The notes: generated by a model not told the origin, from the letters alone. 64,000 bases of DNA from JAHEEL01 sp963836085 (GCA_963836085.1 CAWIHT010000012.1:124001-188000); one strand, 5' to 3'. Shown: positions 45,522-54,831, counted from the first letter of the stretch. Numbers and translations: made by a program.

Positions 45522-45787
45522 TACTTCTGCCTCGTCGCAAGGTACGGCAGCAACGCCATCTCGCGGGCGTTCTTGATAGCCGTGGACACCTGACGCTGAC
45601 GCTTCTCGCTCAGACCCGTCACGCGGCGAGAACGGATCTTCCCGCGGTCGGACATGAACTTGCGCAGCAGTGCCACGTCCTTGTAGTCGACGAACTCGCC
45701 CTCTTTGAAGCGGTAAACGATCCGCTTCCTGCGACGGTTGTCGAAGGCGGGACGGCGCCGCCTCTTCGTACTCCTAGTTTTCGGCAT
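45521..45787 (-). CDS. rpsR: Small ribosomal subunit protein bS18
   Basis: This 88-residue protein has VDYKDVALLRKFMSDRGKI and RRVTGLSEKRQRQVSTAIK, the bS18 signature. The basic N-terminus contains no cysteines, so this is the zinc-independent form. It pairs with bS6, encoded two genes upstream. Confidence 0.96.
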   Translation of the reverse strand: MPKTRSTKRRRRPAFDNRRRKRIVYRFKEGEFVDYKDVALLRKFMSDRGKIRSRRVTGLSEKRQRQVSTAIKNAREMALLPYLATRQK

Positions 45788-45799
45788 CGATGTTCTCCT

Positions 45800-46264
45800 T
45801 TAGAAGGGCGCCTCGTCAGGCCCGTAGTCTGTGCGAGCGACGGGAGCGGCCGGCTGGCTCTGACCCTGGCTCTGGTTCTGACCCCCACCCGACCATCCTC
45901 CGTCGGCGCGGGGTGTCTTCGTAACGGTCGCCGTGGCCCAGCGCAGCGAAGGGCCGATCTCCTTGATGTCAACCTCGACGATCGACCGCTTGTCACCATC
46001 CTGGGTCTCCCAGGAGCGCTGCTGCAGTTCGCCGGTGACGATCACGCGAGAGCCCTTGGTCAGGGACTCGGCGACGTTCTCTCCCATGTCGCGCCAGCAC
46101 GTACCGCCGAAGAAGCTGGTCTCTTCCTGCCACTCGCCCTGGCTCTGGTAGCGCTTGTTGACGGCGAAGCGGACCTTCGTCATCGCAACACCGCTCGGGG
46201 TGAATCGCAGTTCCGGGTCCTCAACGAGGTTGCCGATCAGGGTCACACTGTTCACGTTGCTCAT
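45800..46264 (-). CDS. ssb: Single-stranded DNA-binding protein
   Basis: This 154-residue protein has an OB fold (SVTLIGNLVEDPELRFTPSG, VRFAVNKRY, FFGGTCWRDMGENVAESLTKG), a Gln/Gly-rich linker, and an acidic tip ending DEAPF that recruits replication and repair partners. The ATG at MSNVNSV follows GAGAGA and matches family starts. It lies between rpsF and rpsR, the usual bacterial order. The 12-mer GTGTGACAGGAA lies 58 nt upstream. Confidence 0.97.
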   Translation of the reverse strand: MSNVNSVTLIGNLVEDPELRFTPSGVAMTKVRFAVNKRYQSQGEWQEETSFFGGTCWRDMGENVAESLTKGSRVIVTGELQQRSWETQDGDKRSIVEVDIKEIGPSLRWATATVTKTPRADGGWSGGGQNQSQGQSQPAAPVARTDYGPDEAPF

Positions 46265-46334
46265 CGTTCTCTCTCTTCTCTCTTCCCGTACTCCCCCCGG
46301 ACACATTGATCATGAGGGAAGCGTGTGACAGGAA

Positions 46335-46628
46335 TCAACTCTCGCGATCGGTTCTCCGTACGATTTTGTGACGGACGACGGCGTCGGACAGCGACAAGGC
46401 GCGGTCGAGCGCATCGACAAGAACCGTCTCACCTTCGAAGTCGAGGACGGAGTAGTAGCCCTCGTTCATGTGGTCGATTTCATAGGCGAAGCGTCGCTTG
46501 CCCCAGAAATCCGTATTCGTCACGTTGCCGCTGGTGTCGATCGTCGCGGAGACTTCCTCGACCTGCTTGCGAACATCGCTCTCGACCATGTCAGGTCGGT
46601 GGATGACCATCAGCTCGTATGAGCGCAT
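46335..46628 (-). CDS. rpsF: Small ribosomal subunit protein bS6
   Basis: This 97-residue protein has YELMVIHRPDMVESDVRK, FWGKRRFAYEIDHMNEGYYSVLDF and the final RRTDRES. It is the first gene of the rpsF-ssb-rpsR-rplI block and binds 16S rRNA with bS18. Upstream lies a 170-bp gap before the DUF192 gene that should hold the operon promoter. Confidence 0.96.
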   Translation of the reverse strand: MRSYELMVIHRPDMVESDVRKQVEEVSATIDTSGNVTNTDFWGKRRFAYEIDHMNEGYYSVLDFEGETVLVDALDRALSLSDAVVRHKIVRRTDRES

Positions 46629-46798
46629 CGATATCAACTCCTCTGGACATTCGCGGTGCGAATGGTCCCCATGGGGACAGGATCTGGCAGCCGTTGGGCC
46701 GCATTCTTCGCCGAACCGGAGTGCGGTCGGCGGTGTACGACCGAGAGTGTACCGTGACGGGACCCGTAGCCACCGGGGCCCGCAACGGCCGGCGCAAC

Positions 46799-47242
46799 CT
46801 ATTCGGCGATCACCAGCCGGGAACCGGGAACAACGAATCCGAGGTCTCCAGCAGGTGCCTCGACCGCAGAGCGATACGATCCGCCAGGGCGATAGGACGG
46901 GCACGGGTCGGCGGTACAGGGTTCCATCGTCAGAAGGTTCACGAGACCGCCGTCGCTGTCAAAGAAGGCTATGTCGAGCGGGATGAGGGTGTCCTTCATC
47001 CAGAACCCGCCGTTGGACTCGGCTTGGAACACGAACAGCATGCCGTCGAGGCCACCGAGGTCGGTAACGCCCATCAAACCTTGGGACCGCTGGTCGGGGG
47101 TCTCGGCAACCGCGACGGTGAGTTCCCGCTCGTCGATCGTGATGGTCGCCGTGTCGAAACCCTCGAGTCCGACCGGTTCGTCTGAGACGCACGAGGCGGC
47201 AAGCAGGGCGGCAACCAGAAGCAACAGAGTACGTATCGGCAT
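46799..47242 (-). CDS. DUF192-family lipoprotein
   Basis: This 147-residue protein has a lipoprotein signal (TLLLLVAALLAASC). The DUF192 core follows: VAETPDQRSQGLMGVTDLGGL, MLFVFQAESNGGFWMKDTLIPLDIAFFD and YRSAVEAPAGDL. The fold is a small beta barrel found across bacteria and archaea with no firm function. It would be anchored on the outer membrane face of the cell. ATG chosen at MPIRTLL, where the signal begins. Confidence 0.85.
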   Translation of the reverse strand: MPIRTLLLLVAALLAASCVSDEPVGLEGFDTATITIDERELTVAVAETPDQRSQGLMGVTDLGGLDGMLFVFQAESNGGFWMKDTLIPLDIAFFDSDGGLVNLLTMEPCTADPCPSYRPGGSYRSAVEAPAGDLGFVVPGSRLVIAE

Positions 47243-47346
47243 GCCCGGAACGCTACCGCGATCGGCGACCGGCAATGCTCGGTTGTCTCATCCGATGGCA
47301 ACCCATCGAGACCTCACACGACCGGCTCGCCACATAGCTCGTCTCA

Positions 47347-50232
47347 TCAGGCGGTGGCGATCGAGCGGTTCGATTCCCGACGACCGACCATGACCAGCAG
47401 CACCAAGCCGACAGCGATCAGGAGCGCGGCGATCTGCCCCAGAACGATCGCGTCGACGCCCGTCATCGGCAGCGCGTCCACAACGACCGAGGCGGCGTCT
47501 GTGTTGTTCGCAGTCGTTGCTTCGTTCGCAGAGTCGGCCGCCGCCACGGTCGCATCCATCGAGATCGTCGAACCGCGCTCGGCCGTCACCACGGTCCTGA
47601 GGGTGATCGCAGTCGAGGAGCTCGCGACGAGGTCGCCTTCGCTCACGCATGTCACCGTTGAGCCGGCTGCGGAGCACACCCACCCTGGTCCGGTGGCGGA
47701 GACAAGGGTGTGTCCTGTCTCGATCACACTCGTCACCATCACCGGTCCCGGAGCCATCGACGGGCCATGGTTCGTCACCACGGTCGTCCATGCAACCTCT
47801 TCGTCCGGTCCGGCCGACATTGGTGCGACGACATCAACTGACAGGTCGAATGAGACGTCGACCGTCGAAACGGCCTCATTGGTGTCGGCGACCGTAGCTT
47901 CGCCTTGCGAAGCGACGACGGACGCTTCGTTGATGAACGGGCCGGGGTGACCGTCGGTGGCCACAAGCACGACCAAATGGACGTTTGCCTGTACTCCCGG
48001 TGGCAGTCGGTCACCACCGTCAAGAAGGCTCATGTCGGTCACACCATCGTAGGCGTCGTTGACCGTCAAACCGTCACCTGTGAGCGAGATGACGGACGGT
48101 CCGAGGTCGCCAAACGCCTTCTTGAGATCGTCTTCAATCTGCAGACCGGTGAGGGTCACGTTCCCGGGATTTGCCACATCGATCGTGTAGACGAACGTGA
48201 ATGATCCATCACCGTTCGAGGCGGTTGACGCTGACTTGGCAAGCGTCACGTCAGCCGCTTGCTCGATCGGGGTCGCAATCTCCGTGCTCGCCTCAATGAT
48301 GTCACCCGATGGCGCCATTGCTGCCACCACGGCGGTGTTCGTGATCTCGCCGGCGTCGATATCGGCCTGCTCGATCGCGGCGGATCCGGTGCAAACGACG
48401 GAGCTGCCCGGAGCGGCCGAGGTGGCGTCGCAGTTCAGATCATTGATCACAGGATCGGATACATCGACATCGTCGAGGGTCACGTTGCCGGTGTTGGTGA
48501 CCGTGATGGTGTAGGTGACGAGATCCCCGGCGTCCGTACGATCAGTCGGCAGGACGACCGCGTCGTCGATGGCTGCCGTCTTGACGATAGTGATGGACGG
48601 GGCCTGCTTTGCATTCACCGTGACGGTGTCCTGGCCGACAACCGCCGATCCGGCAGGATCCTGCCCTGCGGCGGTCGCGGTGTTCGAGATCATGCCGTGG
48701 TCGATATCTGACTGAGTTGCGGTGCGCACGGCCGTGCAGTTGACCATCCCACCCGGCAGGAGAGCGACCGGTGGTTCCATGTCGCATGCGAGTGATCTCT
48801 TGTCAGCCGACGCGTCGCTCACTCTCACGTCGGAGAGGCTGGCGTTGCCCGTATTGGTGACGACGATTTCGTACACCACCTGCTCTCCCGGACTCGCGAA
48901 GCTGGAAGCCCCTGCGCTCTTCGCGACTGCGAGAGACGGCTGAGTCTCGAGGCCCGTCGAGACTGCATCCTCTGCGGTCACTTCCGTTCCCGTGGGCGAC
49001 TCCGCCGTCACGGTCGCGGAATTGTCGACGCCGGCAGCATCGATGTCGGACTGGATCACGGCGTACGCAGCCGAGCACGTCATGGTGGCGCTCGGGGGGA
49101 GGCTCGTCTCAGGACATGAGCCAGCAGCAAGGGCATCGACGACAGCGATTGACTCAAGGGTGACGTTGCCGGTGTTCGCCACTTCGAACTCGTAGTTGAT
49201 GACGTCGCCGGCGTCGACCCGGCTGGAGGGCGCCACGACGGTCATGTCGAGCGACCCTGTCTTCTGGAAGGCCAGCGATGGCCGCTGCTCGATGTCGACG
49301 ACTGCGGCATCACTGTCGGAGACCTGCACACCCTCGGCGTCGGTTCCGATTGCCTGAGCGTCGCTTGATACCGAACCGGTGTCGACATCGGATTGCGTCA
49401 CCACATGGGTTGAGAGGCAGACCATCGAGGAGTCGGGAGCGAGAAGTTCGTTCGGGCAGACCACCGAGTCTCCGAGTCCCTCGGTGACATCGACTGACAG
49501 GGTCGCGGAACCGGTGTTGGCCACCTCATAGGAGAACACGATCGTATCCCCGACACTGAGGTCGCCCGACCCATCTGCGTCCGAAGTGGACGCGACACTC
49601 GAGGTCACGGAGACCTCACACTCGAGAGTCAGAGCGACAGCATCCACGAGGTTGCCCACACTGCCTGAATCCTGGGGGTCGAGCATGAACCGTGTCAAGG
49701 TCTGGCCATCGGGGACGACGAACAGGCCGTCGTAGCGGACGAAGTCTGCCGTCCCAGTGGTGATCGTCGCTTGGGTTTCCGGCGACGACACATCGCCCAT
49801 GCGCACAACGACCGTGTCGTCGTTCGTGCGCCCTCGGTGATAGAAGCTCCATCCGATTCGATCACCCGGCAGTGTCGCTATGTCTTGCCAGGAAGGGCTG
49901 TTGTCGTTCGCCTGAAGCTCAGACAGTTGCGCCCCGCTCGGAGCGACTGCTCCGAGAAAGCCGGACTGCCAGATCTCGATGACTCCACTTGAGCTCGACC
50001 AACCGGCGACCTCGCCCTGCGACACGCCCCGCCAGTTCTGCGACAGCACAGGCGCCTCCCACGACAGATTCACCCCGCGGGAGCAGTTGACCGAAGCGGC
50101 AAACGCCGGTGCCGGTGTCGCTGAGATGCCAACGAACATGGTCGAGGCAAGCACGACAAACGCCGCCAGTGCTCGAAAGAGGCGCTGACCCACTGCTGCC
50201 GTCTGCAAGGCCTGGGGGTGTTGAAGTCTCAT
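47347..50232 (-). CDS. Large LPXTG-anchored surface protein with six DUF11-type repeats
   Basis: The product is 961 residues. A signal peptide (ALAAFVVLASTMFVGISATPAPAFA) precedes a domain of about 160 residues of the lectin/anchor type (EIWQSGFLGAVAP, DRIGWSFYHRGR). Six repeats of about 110-120 residues follow, each with a variant of YEVANTGSATL, NTATV and often QSDID. The end is LPMTG, a hydrophobic helix and RRESNR, a classical sortase signal. It is probably a stalk or adhesin on the cell surface. No sortase gene is in the window. A 20-bp dyad lies 51 bp upstream. Confidence 0.88.
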   Translation of the reverse strand: MRLQHPQALQTAAVGQRLFRALAAFVVLASTMFVGISATPAPAFAASVNCSRGVNLSWEAPVLSQNWRGVSQGEVAGWSSSSGVIEIWQSGFLGAVAPSGAQLSELQANDNSPSWQDIATLPGDRIGWSFYHRGRTNDDTVVVRMGDVSSPETQATITTGTADFVRYDGLFVVPDGQTLTRFMLDPQDSGSVGNLVDAVALTLECEVSVTSSVASTSDADGSGDLSVGDTIVFSYEVANTGSATLSVDVTEGLGDSVVCPNELLAPDSSMVCLSTHVVTQSDVDTGSVSSDAQAIGTDAEGVQVSDSDAAVVDIEQRPSLAFQKTGSLDMTVVAPSSRVDAGDVINYEFEVANTGNVTLESIAVVDALAAGSCPETSLPPSATMTCSAAYAVIQSDIDAAGVDNSATVTAESPTGTEVTAEDAVSTGLETQPSLAVAKSAGASSFASPGEQVVYEIVVTNTGNASLSDVRVSDASADKRSLACDMEPPVALLPGGMVNCTAVRTATQSDIDHGMISNTATAAGQDPAGSAVVGQDTVTVNAKQAPSITIVKTAAIDDAVVLPTDRTDAGDLVTYTITVTNTGNVTLDDVDVSDPVINDLNCDATSAAPGSSVVCTGSAAIEQADIDAGEITNTAVVAAMAPSGDIIEASTEIATPIEQAADVTLAKSASTASNGDGSFTFVYTIDVANPGNVTLTGLQIEDDLKKAFGDLGPSVISLTGDGLTVNDAYDGVTDMSLLDGGDRLPPGVQANVHLVVLVATDGHPGPFINEASVVASQGEATVADTNEAVSTVDVSFDLSVDVVAPMSAGPDEEVAWTTVVTNHGPSMAPGPVMVTSVIETGHTLVSATGPGWVCSAAGSTVTCVSEGDLVASSSTAITLRTVVTAERGSTISMDATVAAADSANEATTANNTDAASVVVDALPMTGVDAIVLGQIAALLIAVGLVLLVMVGRRESNRSIATA

Positions 50233-50282
50233 GCCGCGTGAATCGGCACGGTCGAACGCCCACCCGAGAATCAACCCAGGAA

Positions 50283-50302
50283 GTGACTAGTTGACTAGTC
50301 AC
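50283..50302. promoter_or_regulatory. 20-bp dyad upstream of the LPXTG gene
   Basis: GTGACTAGT-TG-ACTAGTCAC is a perfect 9-bp inverted repeat with a 2-bp centre, between panB's 3' end and the start of the surface-protein gene. Size and symmetry suit an operator for a dimeric repressor. The cognate regulator is unknown. Confidence 0.6.
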
Positions 50303-50354
50303 TCGCCACCGGCGCGACGTTCCGAGTTGGAGAGGGCGCCAGGCACTGCCGCGG

Positions 50355-51218
50355 CTAGAACTCGGCGATCGTCTCGCCCTCTGCGAAACCGCGGAGGATC
50401 TCGAACGACTCGTCGGCCATGTGATAGGTCTCGTCTTCGGATGGGAATGTTCCGGCTTCGATGTCCATGAAGAACCGCTCGAGCGCCTCGACGGCGTCGT
50501 CGGCGAGGTTCGCATAGGAACGGACGAACTTGGGGAGGTACTCCCCGCCGCCGAGTCCCAACACATCGTGAATCACGAGCACCTGCCCGTCGCACGATGA
50601 CCCGGCACCGATGCCGATCGTCGGAACAGGGATCTCCGCGGTGATGATCTGTGCAACCCGATCCGGAACACCTTCGAGCACGAGAGAGAAGACACCGGCA
50701 TCGACAAGGGCGTTGGCGTCGCTGATCATCTCGTACGCGGCCTGGGCTTCCTTGCCCTGCACGCGGTATCCGCCCATGGCATTGACCGACTGCGGGGTAA
50801 GTCCGAGGTGGCCCATCACAGGGATTTCCGCGTCGACGACTGCCTCGATCATCTCGACCCGCTTGCGCCCGCCTTCGAGTTTGACGGCAGCGGCTCCGCC
50901 CTCGCGCACGAGACGCGCAGCGTTGAGGACCGTGTCTTCGGGTGAGACGTGGTAGCTCATCCACGGCATGTCGCCGACAATGAGCGCCCGAGGTTCGGCC
51001 CTGGCGACGGCTGCTGTGTGGTGAACCATCATGTCGACGTTCGCCGCAAGCGTGTCGTCGTGACCGAGCACGACGTTGGCAACCGAGTCTCCGACGAGGA
51101 TGATGTCCGCCCCAGCCCGGTCCGCAATCCTCGCGGTCGGGAAGTCGTAGGCAGTGGTCATCCGGATCTTCGCTCCGCCTTTGCGGGCGCGGATCATGGG
51201 GGCGGTGACGGTAGTCAT
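50355..51218 (-). CDS. panB: 3-methyl-2-oxobutanoate hydroxymethyltransferase
   Basis: This 287-residue TIM-barrel enzyme has MTTAYDFPTARIADRAGADIIL, VGDSVANVVLGHDDTL (magnesium Asp), AAVKLEGG, MGHLGLTPQSVNAMGGY and GIGAGSSCDGQVLVIHDVLG. It forms ketopantoate from alpha-ketoisovalerate and methylene-tetrahydrofolate for pantothenate and CoA. The ATG follows GAGGAG. panC and panD are not in the window. Confidence 0.96.
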   Translation of the reverse strand: MTTVTAPMIRARKGGAKIRMTTAYDFPTARIADRAGADIILVGDSVANVVLGHDDTLAANVDMMVHHTAAVARAEPRALIVGDMPWMSYHVSPEDTVLNAARLVREGGAAAVKLEGGRKRVEMIEAVVDAEIPVMGHLGLTPQSVNAMGGYRVQGKEAQAAYEMISDANALVDAGVFSLVLEGVPDRVAQIITAEIPVPTIGIGAGSSCDGQVLVIHDVLGLGGGEYLPKFVRSYANLADDAVEALERFFMDIEAGTFPSEDETYHMADESFEILRGFAEGETIAEF

Positions 51219-51415
51219 CGGTTGCTCCTCTCTCCCCACCCGGTGGGTTGGGGGACGCATCGCAGCATCAGATCGGCGGTTCTGTCGGCCTCGGTCGCCT
51301 CAAGAGGTCGCCCGTGCGCAACCGCACAACAGGAACGCTAGCGGCTGGAACCATGTTCCGGGTATTCGAGATTCAGGGTGACTTCCGGGACGGGCCAGTG
51401 CGGTAGCGTTCTGCC

Positions 51416-51892
51416 ATGGCACGCAAAGACATCTCCATGACGGCCGAGGAAGTCACAGCCTTCCTCAACGAGACCTCGATCCTCCAAGTGGCGACGATCG
51501 GCAAGGATGGAACGCCCCATCTGGCACCGATGTGGTTCGTGATGGACGGCGACTCCATTGTCTTCCGATCCTTCTCGCGCTCACAGAAGATCGTGAACCT
51601 GCAACGCGACCCCCGATTGACGGTGCTCACCGAGGACGGCGACGTCTATGCAGAACTCCGCGGGGTGATGATCAAAGGACAGGCTCGCCTCGTCAACGAC
51701 CCGGCGTACGTCTTGTCCCTCTATGGGCGCCTCGCCGCGAAGTACACCCTCATCGGCGACGGCCCGGTTGAACTCACCGACGAGGAACTCGAGGCTGCCT
51801 TCGGACGAGCCGCCTCGAAGAACACGGCGGTCGTAGTCGACCCGATCAAGGTCGCCTCCTGGGACCACCGAAAGCTCGGCGGCGGGTACTGA
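51416..51892 (+). CDS. PPOX-class (pyridoxamine oxidase-fold, F420-type) protein
   Basis: This 158-residue split-barrel protein has ILQVATIGKDGTPHLAPMWFVMDG, FRSFSRSQKIVNLQRDPRLTVLTEDG and AELRGVMIKGQARLV. The pattern fits the actinobacterial FDOR-B family that uses F420 or a flavin. The reaction is unknown. The 3' end lies 17 nt from the third 48-bp palindrome. Confidence 0.85.
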   Translation: MARKDISMTAEEVTAFLNETSILQVATIGKDGTPHLAPMWFVMDGDSIVFRSFSRSQKIVNLQRDPRLTVLTEDGDVYAELRGVMIKGQARLVNDPAYVLSLYGRLAAKYTLIGDGPVELTDEELEAAFGRAASKNTAVVVDPIKVASWDHRKLGGGY

Positions 51893-51909
51893 GCACCCCA
51901 CCCCCAACC

Positions 51910-51957
51910 GTTCTTGCGTAGATAGTGGAAGCGGGCTTCCCATAGTTACGCAAGAAC
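51910..51957. repeat. 48-bp palindromic repeat, copy 3
   Basis: The left arm GTTCTTGCGTAGATAGTGG is the consensus; the right arm (CCCATAGTTACGCAAGAAC) is the variant type seen inverted in copy 1. It lies between the convergent PPOX and helicase genes, where it could act as a two-way terminator. Confidence 0.92.
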
Positions 51958-51973
51958 GAGAAGAGTTGCGGGT

Positions 51974-54739
51974 TCAGTCGGCACAGATCTCCAGGATCGC
52001 GTCGCCGTAGGCCTCGAGTTTTGCCGGACCGATGCCGGGTACCGACGCCAGTTCGGTCTCGTTCTGTGGACGGATCCCGGCGATGGTTTCGATCGACGCA
52101 TCGTGAAGGATGACGTAGGCGGGCACCTTCTTCTCCCGCGCCGTCTCGAGACGCCATGCCTTGAGCCGTTCAACGAGGTCGGCGTCGGCCTCGACGACGT
52201 CCGCGGACGGCGTGAGTGGTCCCGTGCGGCCCCCGGACGTCACCTCGTCACCCCAGCGAGCCTGGAACTGTCCGCCCCCGTCGACGCCCACCCAGAGGCC
52301 GTCGGTGTCGAACTCAGTGACGATCCCCATGACACCGCCCTGAAGCGTGACCGCGTCGCCGAGGGACACGGATACTCCCGGGGTTGTCCGTTCCCGTTTC
52401 CTTGCGGCTGTCGGCCGGACCGGTGCTGCGACCCGGGACGCTCTCCCCGTGAGTTCACCGAGGAACGGCGACGGGCCATCGGAATCTGCAAGGACTACGA
52501 CCTGTTCGATCCCTCGCGTGATCGCGACGTGGAAGATCCTCCGCTCCTCCTCGATGTCGGTCGCGAGATCGTGCGGCAGCAGGCCCCGGTCGGCACCGAA
52601 GACGATCACCCGGTCCCACTCGAGGCCCTTGGCCCGGTGGACGGTCGACAACGTGATGCCGTCTGGCCCACGCTTGGCAATCATGTCGCCAAGCCATGCA
52701 GCGAAGTCGGAAGCCGTCGGATGGATCACCGCTGCCCTGCGGAGAGCCACGAGATCGTCCGATTGGGCCGACCGATCCGCCCTCGAACGGCCGCGGTCAA
52801 GTGCGTGCGCTGAGGACTCGAGACCAACCCTTCGGATGACTACGTCGAGGAGTGCGGCCGCGTCGTCTCGTTCGGCGGCGTGGGCCACCAACTCCAGGTC
52901 GTCGATGAACCCGTCCCAACGCTTGGCCTGCTTCCCGTCGAGCACCCGGCCGGCCTCGGTGACCGCAGCGAGGTCCAGGTGTCGCCGCCCGCCGAGCAGG
53001 TCATTGGCCAGCCGGTTGAGACCTCGCGAGGGCCGCCGCACCGCAGACATCACGTCGCGTCGCTCCATGCGCTCCGGATCGAGCCCGAGCCGCATCCAGG
53101 CGAGGGTCGCCGAAACGACCGTGCGCTCGAGGATGCCGGGGCCGATGGGGGACGAGAATGCGATATCCCGGTCGGCGAGGGCAAGGTGGATGGGCAGCAG
53201 CGCCGAGTTGACCCTGGCCAGGACGGCGACGTTCGACGGGTCCGTTTCTTCGAGCCACTCCTCGATGCAGTCGGCGGCGGCGAGACCGATGCGGGCATCG
53301 TCGATGGTCTCGACACGGAATGCTTCGGGCGACGGGTCGGCGTCGGGTCCGTATTCGATGGTCTTGTCGATGCGGCGGTCGTTGTACGACAGGAGGTGCA
53401 CGGCAGCATCGATGACTGGAGCCGGGCAGCGGTAGTTGGTCTCGAGGGGGTGCGAAGCGGCGCCGGGGAAGAGGGTTTCGTAGTCGATGAGGTAGCCGGG
53501 GTCGGCTCCTGCATACCCGTAGATCGTCTGGTCGTCGTCTCCGACGCCGAACACGTCGAGTTGGGGAGAGGAGAGCAGTCGGATCAGCAGCAGATAGGCG
53601 CCGGTGAGGTCCTGGAACTCGTCGACGAGCACATGCCGGCAGCGCTCCTGCCACCGGTGGCGCAGATCCGGGTCGGTGAGCAACGCTTCGATGGCGCTGT
53701 ACACCTGCTCGTCGAAGTCTGCCTCGTTCCCCCGCCGCAAACGCTCGCGGAATCGCTCGTAGACGGCGGCGAAGTCCGGCACGTCGTCGCGACCGAACTC
53801 GACGGCTTCAGGTGATCGGAGGGCAATCCGCGTCTCGGCGAGGGCCTCGATGTACGGACCGATTGTGTCGGTGTTCGGTCGCCGGGGGGCCTGGACGATC
53901 CGGTCGAGGATCGAGCGCACTTCGCGTTCGTCGAGCAAGCGGACACCCGATCGTGCCTCGCGGACGATCTCCCACCCGAGCGAGTGCACCGTGCGGACGA
54001 GCGCACCGGACGTCACCCCTGCGCGGTCCCGCAACTCGGCGGCGGCCTTCGTGTTGTAGGCGAGGGCACAGAGCGTCGATGGTTCGATGCCGCGATCGTC
54101 GAGTAGGTGCCGGAGACGGGCCGTGAGGGTTCGGGTCTTTCCCGAGCCGGCAGGGGCAATGATGCGGGCGGGGCCCGATCCATGGTTGGCAGCCTCTGCC
54201 TGATCCCGCGCAAGGCTGCCGTCGACCGGCTCAAAGGGTGGCACCACATCGAGGCGCCCCAGCGTCACCGACTCGGATGGAACCACCGCTTCGAGAACAT
54301 CGACCGGCCCGCGGGGTCCACCATCGATCCAGGCAGGCGCGCCATCGGGCAGATAGACGTCGGCCGGCCCGCCCACGGTCGCTCCGAGGGCCGCCGCCTT
54401 CATCCCCCACCACCACTTGGGCGTTCCTGTGCGAGCGTCGTAGGTATTGGCCCACACAAGGAAGTGCAGACGTTCGAGCGGGAACGTGAACGTCGGACCG
54501 GCCTCGAACGGCGGCCCGGCATCAGTCTCGGGTGATCGGAGAACGGCCGGATCGACCCCCAACTCGATGACGATCGGTTCCCGGTGCACCCAGGCGCGGT
54601 GCAACCGGTCGATGACCGCTTCCGGATCCTCGAGGACGGCGGCATCGATGAGCACGACCGGCGCCCCGCTCCACGGTTCCGGAACGGCGGCATCGGGTGT
54701 GATCACGACCGATCGGCCGAGGGGTGCGGGAGCATTCAC
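51974..54739 (-). CDS. UvrD/Rep-family superfamily 1 helicase with HRDC domain (UvrD2-like)
   Basis: This protein of about 921 residues starts at a GTG. The first ~210 residues are a non-helicase domain (VVLIDAAVLEDPEAVIDRLH, FLVWANTYDARTGTPKWWWG). The helicase core has IIAPAGSGKTRTLTAR (motif I), HVLVDEFQDLTGAYL (II), GVGDDDQTIYGYAGA (III) and TVHRAKGLEWDRVIV (V). The end is an HRDC domain (ARIIAGIRPQNETEL-like, then SVPGIGPAKLEAYGDAIL). It is a 3'-5' DNA helicase for repair. The frame stays open another 235 codons upstream, opposite the padR gene; that part is rejected. No ribosome-binding site is seen. Confidence 0.88.
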   Translation of the reverse strand: MNAPAPLGRSVVITPDAAVPEPWSGAPVVLIDAAVLEDPEAVIDRLHRAWVHREPIVIELGVDPAVLRSPETDAGPPFEAGPTFTFPLERLHFLVWANTYDARTGTPKWWWGMKAAALGATVGGPADVYLPDGAPAWIDGGPRGPVDVLEAVVPSESVTLGRLDVVPPFEPVDGSLARDQAEAANHGSGPARIIAPAGSGKTRTLTARLRHLLDDRGIEPSTLCALAYNTKAAAELRDRAGVTSGALVRTVHSLGWEIVREARSGVRLLDEREVRSILDRIVQAPRRPNTDTIGPYIEALAETRIALRSPEAVEFGRDDVPDFAAVYERFRERLRRGNEADFDEQVYSAIEALLTDPDLRHRWQERCRHVLVDEFQDLTGAYLLLIRLLSSPQLDVFGVGDDDQTIYGYAGADPGYLIDYETLFPGAASHPLETNYRCPAPVIDAAVHLLSYNDRRIDKTIEYGPDADPSPEAFRVETIDDARIGLAAADCIEEWLEETDPSNVAVLARVNSALLPIHLALADRDIAFSSPIGPGILERTVVSATLAWMRLGLDPERMERRDVMSAVRRPSRGLNRLANDLLGGRRHLDLAAVTEAGRVLDGKQAKRWDGFIDDLELVAHAAERDDAAALLDVVIRRVGLESSAHALDRGRSRADRSAQSDDLVALRRAAVIHPTASDFAAWLGDMIAKRGPDGITLSTVHRAKGLEWDRVIVFGADRGLLPHDLATDIEEERRIFHVAITRGIEQVVVLADSDGPSPFLGELTGRASRVAAPVRPTAARKRERTTPGVSVSLGDAVTLQGGVMGIVTEFDTDGLWVGVDGGGQFQARWGDEVTSGGRTGPLTPSADVVEADADLVERLKAWRLETAREKKVPAYVILHDASIETIAGIRPQNETELASVPGIGPAKLEAYGDAILEICAD

Positions 54740-54784
54740 GATCGCGAGGTTAGGGGGCGTCTGTGACCAGGCGGGGAGCAATGG

Positions 54785-54814
54785 TTGACGTTGTCTATAT
54801 CGATTCGATATAGT
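54785..54814 (+). promoter_or_regulatory. Predicted padR-ino1 promoter
   Basis: The -35 TTGACG (54785-54790) and -10 TATAGT (54809-54814) are 18 bp apart and overlap the first operator palindrome, so a repressor bound there would block RNA polymerase. Confidence 0.6.
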
Positions 54815-54831
54815 TATATCGCTTCGATATA
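54795..54831. promoter_or_regulatory. Twin operator palindromes upstream of padR
   Basis: Two palindromes lie 19 bp apart: CTATATCGATTCGATATAG (54795-54813) and TATATCGCTTCGATATA (54815-54831). Each has TATATCG/CGATATA arms around 3 bp. PadR-family repressors bind such AT-rich dyads as dimers, often controlling themselves, so autoregulation of the padR-ino1 operon is likely. Confidence 0.8.

Noticed and set aside
51347..51359. LexA-like dyad GGAAC-CAT-GTTCC upstream of the PPOX gene
   Set aside because: The actinobacterial SOS box needs GAAC-N4-GTTC; the spacer here is 3. The downstream gene is not a repair gene.
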